In this document: positions 1 through 7,388 of the stretch, one piece after another | How the letters are laid out: every line of letters starts with the position of its first letter | Numbering within the stretch: position 1 is the stretch's first letter | The notes under the pieces: generated by a model | Told to the model about the DNA's origin: nothing | Seen by the model: only the letters and a program-made list of their open reading frames with translations | Database searches by the model: none | Translations under genes and position numbers: made by a program | NCBI GenBank assembly: GCA_030064845.1 | Contig: JASJEC010000087.1 | Location: forward strand, 1 to 50,295 | Length of the DNA: 50,295 nt | Source: Kiloniellales bacterium | Lineage (GTDB): Bacteria > Pseudomonadota > Alphaproteobacteria > Kiloniellales > JAKSDN01 | Direction: 5' to 3'

Positions 1-3
1 GCC

Positions 4-621
4 TTAGCGGGCGAGCTTCCGCACGTAGAGCAGCTCCATCTCCTCCGCGAGGGAATAGAGGCTGCGGAGCCGCTCGTCCGGGCTCATCGGCGGTCCGGCC
101 TGCGCTGTCGGATCAGCGGCTGCCAGGGACTCGGCCGGCACGTCCTCGAAGCCGACACCCTCCAAGACTTCGGCGCGGCGCGCGGCGACGGCCGGGTCGG
201 CGACGGCGGGCAGGTTGTTGGACGCGGCGGCCGTGGACTCCGCGGGCTTCGTCCGCGTCTCGCCGGCGCCCGCCGGCTTGGCCGTTTGCGAAGCCGCCGC
301 GGCCACCGGCTGGGCTTCCTGCCGCTTGGGCTCCGCCGGTGCCCGGGCCGCCTTCACGACCTCGGCCGGCTTCCGCACGGGCTTCTTGACCGCCTTGGCC
401 TCCGGGACCGGCGCCGGCGCCGCGGCGGGCTGGGGCTCAGGCTCGGCCGCGACCCGCTCCAGGCCCTCCGATACCTTGCGCGCCAGGGATTTCAGCTCCT
501 GCCGCAGCTCCTGGTATTCCTCTTGCCTCTGGTCGTCGGCGGGATTCAGCCATCCGTTCTCGGCGGTGAAGAGATAGAACAGCGCGCCGACGACCGCGAA
601 GTTGAAGATCAGGAATTTCAT
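4..621 (-). CDS. TonB-like stalk protein: N-terminal membrane anchor and Pro/Ala/Lys-rich linker
   Basis: The 205-residue product has one hydrophobic N-terminal segment (about residues 3-18, FLIFNFAVVGALFYLF), a charged predicted coiled coil (about 28-58), a long linker rich in Pro, Ala, Lys and Glu (about 60-135), and a short C-terminal helix-like segment ending VRKLAR. An uncleaved anchor followed by a stiff PAK-rich linker is the layout of TonB/TolA-type proteins, but I see no recognisable TonB C-terminal domain. I start it at MKF because that ATG has a GGAG six bases upstream and makes an ATGA overlap with the stop of the ExbB-like gene; an ATG four codons earlier (633) is the alternative. 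Next to a MotA/TolQ/ExbB-like gene, a role in carrying force or position across the periplasm is plausible, but this is inference. Confidence 0.7.
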   Translation of the reverse strand: MKFLIFNFAVVGALFYLFTAENGWLNPADDQRQEEYQELRQELKSLARKVSEGLERVAAEPEPQPAAAPAPVPEAKAVKKPVRKPAEVVKAARAPAEPKRQEAQPVAAAASQTAKPAGAGETRTKPAESTAAASNNLPAVADPAVAARRAEVLEGVGFEDVPAESLAAADPTAQAGPPMSPDERLRSLYSLAEEMELLYVRKLAR

Positions 622-1160
622 GTCGGACTCCATGTCTTCTGCTGTGCCGCCCCTGCTGCGCGGTTCGCGGCACTGATTTTGGCCTCGGTCACGAGAAGCA
701 GGCTGCGCAGCAGCGCCGAGGTCGGCAGCCCGACAACCGTGGTCATGAAGGCCATGCTGAAGTTTTCGGTCAGGCTCTTGATCACGCCCTGGATGGTCTC
801 GGGCGTGAGCTGCTGTCCGGCCAGGCCGCCGATTCCGAGGCTGATGCCCAGCAGCGTATAGGTAAGCGCCAGCGTGGCGACGCCGTTCGAGGCCTGGATG
901 CCGGCGACCAGCCAGGGCTCATAGTCGTCACGGTTGGCCTGGAGATGCTTGATCTTGACCCAGCAGAGCAAGGAGATGAAGACCAGGCCGCCGAGCAGCG
1001 CCGCGAAGGCGAAGCCGAGCACATCCCAAGCCCAGGCCGTGATCTCGGCGGCGCTGACCGAGGTGGTCATGACGCCGAGAGCGAGGGCGATCACCAAGCC
1101 GCCGAGCATGTAGCTGACGGCCTGGGAGGCCGCCACGAAGAGCGCCGCGGGCTGCCGCAT
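618..1160 (-). CDS. MotA/TolQ/ExbB-like proton-channel family membrane protein
   Basis: This 180-residue protein has four predicted membrane segments (about residues 8-34, 45-68, 84-112 and 125-158). The last two carry the family pattern: a Gly-rich helix (LTYTLLGISLGIGG), an amphipathic stretch with LTPETIQGVIKSL, then AFMTTVVGLPTSAL, which matches the 'AF.TT..GL' signature of MotA, TolQ, ExbB and ZorA. These proteins form the pentameric stator channel that couples ion flow to periplasmic work. The large cytoplasmic loop is short, nearer TolQ/ExbB than MotA. It starts one base after the stop of the upstream gene and overlaps the downstream TonB-like gene. The likely partner is the ExbD-like protein encoded near 8.1-8.5 kb. 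Family membership is by motif only; the function of this particular channel is unknown. Confidence 0.7.
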   Translation of the reverse strand: MRQPAALFVAASQAVSYMLGGLVIALALGVMTTSVSAAEITAWAWDVLGFAFAALLGGLVFISLLCWVKIKHLQANRDDYEPWLVAGIQASNGVATLALTYTLLGISLGIGGLAGQQLTPETIQGVIKSLTENFSMAFMTTVVGLPTSALLRSLLLVTEAKISAANRAAGAAQQKTWSPT

Positions 1161-1161
1161 G

Positions 1162-1551
1162 TCAGCGCCTCCCGACCTCGGCGCTCATCAGCGAGTTCGT
1201 GGTAATCCCGATCTGCTCGAGCCAATGGTCAATCACGGTGCGGTTCTTCTCGATCGAGGCGTGCACCAGGAACGACAGGTCGTAGTTATCGAAAGCTGCG
1301 CGGATGGTCGGGGTGTTGCGGCCGCGCAGGCTGTCGTCGCGGAGCACCATGCGCTCGAGATCGACCAGGCGCGTGCGGGCAAGCTGCATGCTGATCTGGC
1401 GTTCCCCCGGGCCCATGTCGGGCGACAGCAGGGTCTCGATCGCAATGGCCCGTTCCCGTTCCAGGTTCTCGACGGTGTCGGCGCGGGCCGCGGCCGGGAG
1501 CAGAGTGCTCGCGGCGAACATTGCGGCAAGCAGAGCGGTGCGGGGTTGCAT
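1162..1551 (-). CDS. Small exported protein of unknown function
   Basis: This 129-residue protein has a cleavable-type signal peptide (LLAAMFAASTLLPAAARA, predicted cleavage near residue 24). The mature part is helical and charged, starting with a run of Glu/Arg (ENLERERAIAIETLL). I recognise no domain. The ATG has GGAG eight bases upstream. It lies between an exported coiled-coil protein and the ExbB-like channel gene, with only one base to the latter, so it is almost certainly co-transcribed and probably a periplasmic partner of the channel. Confidence 0.65.
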   Translation of the reverse strand: MQPRTALLAAMFAASTLLPAAARADTVENLERERAIAIETLLSPDMGPGERQISMQLARTRLVDLERMVLRDDSLRGRNTPTIRAAFDNYDLSFLVHASIEKNRTVIDHWLEQIGITTNSLMSAEVGRR

Positions 1552-1582
1552 GACTGGCTCTCCTTCTTGCGGTATCGAATGC

Positions 1583-2497
1583 TTACTCGGGAATGAAGTA
1601 GTTGATCGCTGCGGCGAGGCCGCTGGGCTCTTCCGGCTCCAGGAAGCTATCGTCTCCCGTGGCGACGGCCTCGGTGAGCGCCATGGCGTCGAGCGCGATC
1701 AGCTTGGCCATGTAGCCGAGAATGGTCTCCTCCTGATCAACCAGGGCGAGATCGGCCTGGGTTTCCGCGACCATCTGACGCAGGAATTCCTGCTTGGTCA
1801 CGGCGCGCCCATCGATCTTGTTCTGGTCGCTCATCGGATGCGACTGGATCGCCTGGACCAGGCGTTCAATCGCCATGACGTTCTTCGAGTACTCGGCGGC
1901 ATACTTGCTCTGGCCGATCATCGGCGTGCTGAACAGCTTCATGTCGACCTTGGCGACCGAGGTCTCGAAGCGCCGCCGCGCCTCCTCCTGCTTGTCGACC
2001 AGGGCCCGCCGCTCGGGCGACATGGTGCCTTTCTCCCGCCTCAGCTTGCCGAGCAGCCGGTCGTAGAGACGCATCTTGGTCTCCAGCTGGTCACGCCGGA
2101 ACTCTTGATGCTGTGCGACCAGCTCGAGGTACGCGCGCTTCTCGGCCAGGAACTGGTGACGGAGGTCGACCCTCACGTCGCCGCTGGCCTTGTCGATCGC
2201 ACCTTGCAGGTCGGTCAAGGTCTGCGCCTTGAGGTTCATCGCGATCTCGGTGTCCTGCAATGCCGCGGCGAGGCCCGAATTGGAGAAGTCGTTCTCGATC
2301 GCCTTCTTGAGATAGTTCCCGGGCAGCTTGATCAGCTTCTCGCTGGCCACCGGGTTCCAGCCGCTTTGCAGTGGATCCGTCCCCGCCGAGGCCGGCGCGG
2401 GGGCGGCGAGAAGGGTTAAGGCGAGAAGGCCCGCGGCAACAGGAAGGCCGACCCTGTCGCTGCGGTTCTCGCGCTCTCTGAGCGTCTTGGTCATCAT
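1583..2497 (-). CDS. Exported coiled-coil protein of unknown function
   Basis: This 304-residue protein has a signal peptide (VAAGLLALTLLAAPAPASA, cleavage near residue 39). The mature protein is almost entirely helical, with long charged heptad-like stretches (for example EEARRRFETSVAKVDMKL) between about residues 70 and 265, and ends in a hydrophobic AAINYFIPE. Such rods often act as periplasmic spacers or scaffolds. No family is recognised. AAGGA lies five bases before the ATG; a second ATG follows directly and could be the true start. It sits in the minus-strand run between a lipoprotein gene and the ExbB-like channel genes. Confidence 0.65.
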   Translation of the reverse strand: MMTKTLRERENRSDRVGLPVAAGLLALTLLAAPAPASAGTDPLQSGWNPVASEKLIKLPGNYLKKAIENDFSNSGLAAALQDTEIAMNLKAQTLTDLQGAIDKASGDVRVDLRHQFLAEKRAYLELVAQHQEFRRDQLETKMRLYDRLLGKLRREKGTMSPERRALVDKQEEARRRFETSVAKVDMKLFSTPMIGQSKYAAEYSKNVMAIERLVQAIQSHPMSDQNKIDGRAVTKQEFLRQMVAETQADLALVDQEETILGYMAKLIALDAMALTEAVATGDDSFLEPEEPSGLAAAINYFIPE

Positions 2498-2524
2498 GGC
2501 CGTCCTTATCTCCTCGCCATCGGG

Positions 2525-3103
2525 TCAGTTGTGCTTCCAGTATTCGATCCGGCGCATCTCGTCCTTCAGGACGGTGCTCACGTTCAGCATGGAATAGGGG
2601 CCGAAGTCGCGGGACTCGTGCTGACCCAGCAGAACCTCCATGGTGGTGCGGAAGGAAGCGCCGTCCGCGTAGTAGAGGTCCTTGTCCGGGAAGTTCTGCT
2701 TGAAGCTGGCGAGCTGGCGCCGCGCCGAGTCGGTGTCCCCGCCCTTGATGTAGTTCTGGATGCTGAGCCCTTGGGCGCGCATGCGCTCGTCGTCGGGCAC
2801 CATTTCGGCGTCCGGGCCGAGATCGCGTTCGCAGCGCTCGAGCAGCTCGGCGCTCGAGAGGTAGCGCCCGACATCGCTGCTCGCTCGCGCCAGGCCGTCG
2901 AGGGCGACCGCCTGGTCCCGGCAGTCGCGGAAGCCGTTCAGGGTCGCGACGTCCTGGTAGCGGGTTTCGCGGAAATCGATACTGCCGAAATCGGGCAGCT
3001 CTTCTTCGGTGGCGCAACCGGTGATCGCCAGAGCGGCAAAAATCAGCGCGATAGTGGCAGTCCGCTTCTTGCCGGAGATTGCTTTCGAACAGGAAATGAT
3101 CAT
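2525..3103 (-). CDS. Lipoprotein with helical repeat-like body
   Basis: This 192-residue protein starts with a lipoprotein signal: a hydrophobic run, then ALAITGCA with the lipid-attachment Cys at residue 30. The residue after Cys is Ala, so outer-membrane sorting is expected under the +2 rule. The mature part is Asp/Glu/Arg-rich and helical. Around residues 110-150 it looks TPR-like (SARRQLASFKQNFPDKDLYYADG), but I cannot count clear repeats. AGGG lies eight bases before the ATG. It is the first gene after a 230-base gap holding two palindromes, so it may open a separate transcript for the channel genes. Confidence 0.6.
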   Translation of the reverse strand: MIISCSKAISGKKRTATIALIFAALAITGCATEEELPDFGSIDFRETRYQDVATLNGFRDCRDQAVALDGLARASSDVGRYLSSAELLERCERDLGPDAEMVPDDERMRAQGLSIQNYIKGGDTDSARRQLASFKQNFPDKDLYYADGASFRTTMEVLLGQHESRDFGPYSMLNVSTVLKDEMRRIEYWKHN

Positions 3104-3198
3104 CGCTCGTTTCCCTTGTTGAGGCCCTGCCAGGGCTATGAGAGGGAGTGAGCGATTTTTTCGCGCCCGGCCGTTTAGCGGCCGAACAATTTTTTCTA

Positions 3199-3335
3199 GA
3201 GCGGATCATGTTTTGCCGGAAACGCTTCGCGGTTCCGGCAAAACATGTGAATCCGCTCGATATCAATTGGTTAGAGCAGATTCACCGGGTTTTTCGGTTC
3301 GCCTCTGGCGATTCCGTCAAACCCCGATCTGCTCT
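3199..3335. repeat. Tandem pair of palindromic repeat elements
   Basis: Two different inverted repeats sit side by side. The first (3199-3258) has outer arms GAGCGGAT/ATCCGCTC and perfect 15-base inner arms, CATGTTTTGCCGGAA (3207-3221) and TTCCGGCAAAACATG (3233-3247). The second (3273-3335) has perfect 9-base ends, AGAGCAGAT and ATCTGCTCT, with nested GGGTTT/AAACCC and TCGCC/GGCGA arms. Its right arm carries the TAG stop of the Lon-like gene. A diverged copy of the second element lies near 11.55 kb. Dispersed palindromes of this look occur in alphaproteobacterial genomes. Transcribed, they would form strong hairpins that could protect or punctuate the operon mRNA. Confidence 0.8.
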
Positions 3336-4626
3336 AGGGCTGGAGTTCGTGGGTCATCCGCGTGACCGGCAGGCCGGCGGTTTGCAGGCCGGACAGGCCG
3401 CGGTCCCAGGTCGCCTCGTCTACCGGCCTGTCCAGGGCGGCGATGAAGTCCTTCAGGCGCCGCCTCCGGGTCCCGTCCCCGTCGGGCACCACGATCACCG
3501 CCAGGCGGTGCAGCAGGCTCTCCTGCAGGCTGCGCGGAACGCGAATTTCTAAAAGAACACTCTCGTCAGGGTTTAAAATCCGCCCCTGGGCGAAGACCTT
3601 GGGCTTGAGCGACGGTGCGTCCTTGGCCGCCCTTGCGCCGACGATCCAGACCTCGGCACGGTCGCCCCGGTTCTTCACCCGATAGCGCAGGCTGCAGAGC
3701 TCGGCGCTCGCCGCCGTGGCCACCGCCATGGCGTCGGACAGGGCGACCTCGGTCGTCGCGGCCTCGGCGGTGCCGAAATTGACCGCGGCGCAGGACCCGT
3801 CGTCGGGGGCCCGCGCTTCCAGGGCGGTGATGCCGATCCGGCCGGGAGCCTCGCTTGGGGCGGGCTGCCCTCCGGGCGACGGCGCCGGCGGATCGCGCGC
3901 CGGCGGATCTATGTGGTAGCGCCACCAGCCGAAGCTGCCCGCGAGGCCGCCGAGCAGAAGCAACGCGAAGAGCGCGCCCATGACGTGTCTCGCGTCGCCC
4001 CCCGGAGCCGCCGCGCGGGCGGAGGCCGCCTGCGGCCCACGGGCGAAGGGGGCCGGCAGCCCCAGAACGTCGAGGATCTGGTCGGCCGAGCTCATAGGGA
4101 TCACGCGGCATTGATCGGGGGCGAGCCCGAGCTCCTTCAGCCAGCCGGCATCCAGCTCGTCATGATTGGGCTTCGGAATGCCCAGGACGAGGGGAATCTC
4201 CGCGGCCCTCAGGTCGTCGAACAGCCGCTGCGAACGGCGCAGCTTCTCGCGGACGTACTGGACCGGGAGAACCTGGAGGTCACGGTCGACCTCGCCGCTG
4301 AGCCAGACCGCCTGGCTCGCGGCCTGGCCCTTCGTGGCGAGACGGCCGGCCGCCAGGAGCGCGTGGGCGACCAGGGCGCCGAGCTGCCAGCTCATGCCCT
4401 CGGAGATCGTCGCCGAGACGTCCATACGATAGGCCGGGTGCCCGTAGGCCTTCTCCAGGATGCCGGTCGGCATGCGCACGAAGGCCTCGTAGTCCGGGCT
4501 GATCGGCAAGGCCAGCGCCTTGCCGTCGAGACAGATCACGGATCCTACATTGGGCTCTTCCTCGGTGATCCGCTGGACCTCGGCGGGACCTTCGGTCGTC
4601 GCAATGTAGACCCGGACCGCCGTCAA
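3334..4626 (-). CDS. Membrane-anchored Lon-like (S16-fold) protease-domain protein
   Basis: This 430-residue protein has a cytoplasmic N-terminal domain (about 1-190) that lines up with the Lon proteolytic domain. ISEGMSWQLGALVAHAL matches the Lon DGPSAG segment and keeps the nucleophile as Ser79. WLSGEVDRDLQVLPVQYVRE matches 'MTGEITLRGQVLPIGGLKE' and keeps the catalytic Lys at Lys128. IPLVLGIPKPNHDEL and SADQILDVL match the last Lon strands. One membrane segment follows (about 215-236), then a Pro-rich linker and a periplasmic domain of about 175 residues. No AAA+ module is present. The start is TTG, overlapping the upstream stop as TTGA. I infer a regulatory or processing protease, or a dead fold used for binding, at the inner membrane. 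The domain call rests on aligned motifs only. Confidence 0.65.
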   Translation of the reverse strand: MTAVRVYIATTEGPAEVQRITEEEPNVGSVICLDGKALALPISPDYEAFVRMPTGILEKAYGHPAYRMDVSATISEGMSWQLGALVAHALLAAGRLATKGQAASQAVWLSGEVDRDLQVLPVQYVREKLRRSQRLFDDLRAAEIPLVLGIPKPNHDELDAGWLKELGLAPDQCRVIPMSSADQILDVLGLPAPFARGPQAASARAAAPGGDARHVMGALFALLLLGGLAGSFGWWRYHIDPPARDPPAPSPGGQPAPSEAPGRIGITALEARAPDDGSCAAVNFGTAEAATTEVALSDAMAVATAASAELCSLRYRVKNRGDRAEVWIVGARAAKDAPSLKPKVFAQGRILNPDESVLLEIRVPRSLQESLLHRLAVIVVPDGDGTRRRRLKDFIAALDRPVDEATWDRGLSGLQTAGLPVTRMTHELQP

Positions 4627-5180
4627 CGCAGAAACACTTCACTTCGTGGATTGCGCAGGGCCTGGATCAGATCGGAAGCCGTCTCCGCCAGCAGCTGCAC
4701 CGTGCCGCCGCGCGCTTCGGGCAGCGCCTGCTTCAGCAGCCCGTCCTGCTCGTCGGTGATGAACAGCGTCTTGGGCGGCTCGGCGGCTTTGCTCAGCAGC
4801 TCGATGACGACGTAGACCTGCTCTGGCTCAGCCCGAGAGGGCCGTAGCCGGATCGTGAAGCCCTCGCCGTGGCGGCTCTCGAGGAGCTGCGTGCTGGCGG
4901 CGGCCGAGCGCGGGGCGCGGTACCCCGCGGTCTTGGACAAGAGCCGCATCAGGGCCTCCCGCAATCGGGGATCGGCGGCGAGCGCCTCCTTGAGCTCGGG
5001 GCTCAAGGGGCAATCCGGCTGGTTGACGTAGGCATAGACGTCGCCGAAGCCGAGCTTGCGCCGGCCTGGGGCACGGGCGCGTTCGGCCGCGGCAATATCG
5101 TCCAGCGTACCCACGGCGACAAAGGCGCGCTCAGCCAGGATTCTGCGATCGTGGGGCAAGGTTTTCCAAGTGCCGGTCAT
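4623..5180 (-). CDS. Cytoplasmic protein of unknown function in the Lon-like/SLT operon
   Basis: This 185-residue protein has no signal peptide or membrane segment. The N-terminal half is helical, with R/A-rich stretches and a segment FGDVYAYVNQPDCPLSPEL that resembles the short recruitment motifs of tiny soluble regulators. The C-terminal half is predicted beta-alpha (VYVVIELL, KTLFITDEQ). No family is recognised. It overlaps both neighbours (ATGA upstream, TTGA downstream), so its dose is tied to the 553-residue protein and to the Lon-like protein. The Lon-like domain and this soluble protein may work together in the cytoplasm (inference). Confidence 0.55.
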   Translation of the reverse strand: MTGTWKTLPHDRRILAERAFVAVGTLDDIAAAERARAPGRRKLGFGDVYAYVNQPDCPLSPELKEALAADPRLREALMRLLSKTAGYRAPRSAAASTQLLESRHGEGFTIRLRPSRAEPEQVYVVIELLSKAAEPPKTLFITDEQDGLLKQALPEARGGTVQLLAETASDLIQALRNPRSEVFLR

Positions 5181-6838
5181 GCCGCAACTCCATACAACAG
5201 GATAAACTGCTTGCGAAAGACGTCAGAATCCGCCGCGAACTGACCGGCCCAGTCACCCTTGGGCAGGCTCATTTGCTGCAGCTTCTGGCGAAAGGCGGTC
5301 AGGCGCCGTCTGATCTCGATCAGGGACTCCACGCCGGTGGCGAAGGCCTCGCCGGCCTCGGGCCGCGAAGTCTCCTCTTGGCCGAAGCCCTGGCGGGACA
5401 AGCCCTTGAAGGCCTTCCTCGCCTCGGTCATGAGGGCTGCCAGCTCCGGTCCGACGATCTGCGGGTCCGACAGGGCGGCGATCAGACGGTCCCGATAGCC
5501 CTCGCCGTCGAGGCGGACGACCTTGTCGTCCTCGTCTCGGCCGATCAGGATCTGTCCGAGCGGGCTGAGGTCGATATCCTGCCGAAGCGCACGGATCAGG
5601 CTGACCGCTTCCGGCCGCCGCGCCACGGCGAGCACATCGAGGCTCGCCAGGAGCACGCGCTCGAGGTGCCGCTCCAGGCGGTCCAGGCGGTTCCGGTGAT
5701 CCCCGTAGTCGTGGGGTTCGCAGGTCGCGATCAGATCGCGGAGCTCTTCCGATGTCGCCTTGCGCCTCTGGGCCTGGGAGAGGCGCGCCTGGGCCGCCCC
5801 GAAGATCTCGCAGCGCAGCAACGACAGCGGCAGGGCCAGGCTGGACTTGCCGCAGCCGACCAGCTTCTCCAGGTCGGCGATTTCCGTCTTGTTCAGGAAC
5901 TTCACCGAGGCGGCCGGCGCGCTCTGCAGCGCGACCAGCGGGCTCTCCGCCTCGTCGATCGCTTCGACCAAGGCGCTGACGCTCCCGGGATCGACCTCAC
6001 CGGCCTCGCGGTCGGGGCCGATCGGCTTGGCGCTCTCCAGCGCCTGGAAGTCCCGGGCCTCTTCCAGGACCTGCCGGAGCCTGACGAAGGCCAGGAACAC
6101 CGAGGCGAAGGTCCGGAAGTCCAGGCCGTCCGAAACGCCGTCGTCGGAGCGGGAGAGCCAGAAGTCGAGCACCGCCGGGTCGTCGACCGTCGCGGGTCCG
6201 AAGTCCCCTTCCCCGAGCTGGGCCAGATAGGCCACCAGAACGGAGAACTTCCGGTGATACTGGGTCGAGACGAGGTGGTCCTTGAGATAGTCGTAGACCT
6301 GTCTCGAGAGAGCGTTGGCCGCGTCGGACACGGCCGCCGCCGTCGGTCCGCGGGACAGCATCTCCTGCCAGACCTCGTCCAGCGCGCCGTAGCCGAGGGC
6401 GGTCATCAGGAACTCGACCATGGCCGACAGGAAGGGCATGCGCGCATAGGTGATCGCGAAGCCGCCATCGGCATAGGCGATCTCGACCTTGACGCGATCG
6501 GCGGAGACCCGGGGCGCGGCCTCGGCCTGGCCGAAGAGCTCCCGGTCGATGTAGGCGCGAAAGCCGGCGGTGCTGGCCGGACCGCTGTCCCAGAAGAAGG
6601 CCTCGTAGCGCCTCGGGCTCTTGGCGCAGGCCTCCGCGACCGTGATCAGATGGCAGAGCTCGTGCATCGCCGGCGCATAGGCGCGGCAGACCACGGTCTG
6701 CGCCAGCTTGCGGCTGACGCGCTCCGAGAACTTGGGCGTGCCGAAGGCCTCGGTATCCGCCACGGTCTGCAGCGTAGCCGACAGTTCCGGGCTGCCGCCC
6801 GCCACCAGATCCAACTGTTCGACCACAGCTCGTTTCAC
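5177..6838 (-). CDS. Large soluble protein of unknown function with an HELCH motif
   Basis: I start this 553-residue protein at a GTG that follows the stop of the transglycosylase gene (TGAGGTG) with GGAGG eleven bases upstream. An ATG at 6964 would run 125 bases into that gene and encode a low-complexity Ser/Arg-rich extension, so I reject it. The protein is helical and acidic, with no signal peptide or membrane segment. MHELCHL at residues 58-64 fits the HExxH zinc-protease pattern (His59, Glu60, His63), but I cannot point to a third ligand. GCGKSS near residue 340 lacks the spacing of a Walker A. The family is unrecognised; it may be a large cytoplasmic organiser of the operon's machine. 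Confidence 0.6.
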   Translation of the reverse strand: MKRAVVEQLDLVAGGSPELSATLQTVADTEAFGTPKFSERVSRKLAQTVVCRAYAPAMHELCHLITVAEACAKSPRRYEAFFWDSGPASTAGFRAYIDRELFGQAEAAPRVSADRVKVEIAYADGGFAITYARMPFLSAMVEFLMTALGYGALDEVWQEMLSRGPTAAAVSDAANALSRQVYDYLKDHLVSTQYHRKFSVLVAYLAQLGEGDFGPATVDDPAVLDFWLSRSDDGVSDGLDFRTFASVFLAFVRLRQVLEEARDFQALESAKPIGPDREAGEVDPGSVSALVEAIDEAESPLVALQSAPAASVKFLNKTEIADLEKLVGCGKSSLALPLSLLRCEIFGAAQARLSQAQRRKATSEELRDLIATCEPHDYGDHRNRLDRLERHLERVLLASLDVLAVARRPEAVSLIRALRQDIDLSPLGQILIGRDEDDKVVRLDGEGYRDRLIAALSDPQIVGPELAALMTEARKAFKGLSRQGFGQEETSRPEAGEAFATGVESLIEIRRRLTAFRQKLQQMSLPKGDWAGQFAADSDVFRKQFILLYGVAA

Positions 6839-6839
6839 C

Positions 6840-7373
6840 TCAAGCCAACCCTCCGGCCAGTTGCCGCCGGTACTTCTTCTCGAGCCGCTGGACCCGGGCG
6901 ACGTACTTTCGAGTCGCCGGGATGATCCTGGCGTTGGGCCAGACGCCGACCGCCGAGCCGCCATTATAGTACGAAAGCGCGAAATCCACCCGTCCCCGGT
7001 AGCGCCGGATCAGCCGGCCGAGGAAGTGGAGCCCGAGCCGAACGTTGATCCGCGGGTCCCAGAGCATGTCCGGATCTATCCCGTACTCGCCCACGGCGGT
7101 TGCGGGCATGATCTGCATTACGCCCCGCGCCCCGGCCGAGCTTTCCGCCAGCGGGTCGAAATAGGATTCGGCGTGCGCGACCGCCAGTGCGAGCGGAACC
7201 GACATCCCCATGTCCATGGCTTCCGTGGCGACCAATGCCTTGATCTTCGACCGCGGATAGTGCCGCTTCCTGCTCCTCCCGGCCAGTGCGCCGTTACTGC
7301 AGCCGCCCAGAAACAGCAAGGCGCCCGCGAAGCCGAAAAAGGCCCGTCTGCCCAGATCCTCTCCGTCCGTCAT
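6840..7373 (-). CDS. Lipoprotein lytic transglycosylase (SLT family)
   Basis: This 177-residue protein has an N-terminal signal with twin Arg and a lipobox (LLFLGGC, Cys25), so it is predicted to be membrane-anchored in the periplasm. The SLT domain spans about residues 40-170: catalytic Glu69 in AVAHAESYFDP, then ESSAGARGVMQIMPATA, NVRLGLHFLGRLI and ALSYYNGGSAVG, all hallmark motifs of family 1 lytic transglycosylases. These enzymes cleave the MurNAc-GlcNAc bond to give 1,6-anhydromuropeptides. It follows a second SLT gene 15 bases upstream and is coupled to the unknown 553-residue gene. Two small SLTs in the same run suggest local wall opening for an envelope-spanning assembly. Confidence 0.88.
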   Translation of the reverse strand: MTDGEDLGRRAFFGFAGALLFLGGCSNGALAGRSRKRHYPRSKIKALVATEAMDMGMSVPLALAVAHAESYFDPLAESSAGARGVMQIMPATAVGEYGIDPDMLWDPRINVRLGLHFLGRLIRRYRGRVDFALSYYNGGSAVGVWPNARIIPATRKYVARVQRLEKKYRRQLAGGLA

Positions 7374-7388
7374 GCCCTCAAGTGCTCC

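Noticed and set aside
5177-6838. GCGKSS as a Walker A P-loop in the 553-residue protein
   Set aside because: The GxxxxGK[ST] spacing is not met and no Walker B or ATPase context is visible.
6839-6964. N-terminal extension of the 553-residue protein to an ATG at 6964
   Set aside because: It would overlap the transglycosylase gene by 125 bases with low-complexity sequence; the GTG at 6838 has a ribosome site and a TGAGGTG coupling.
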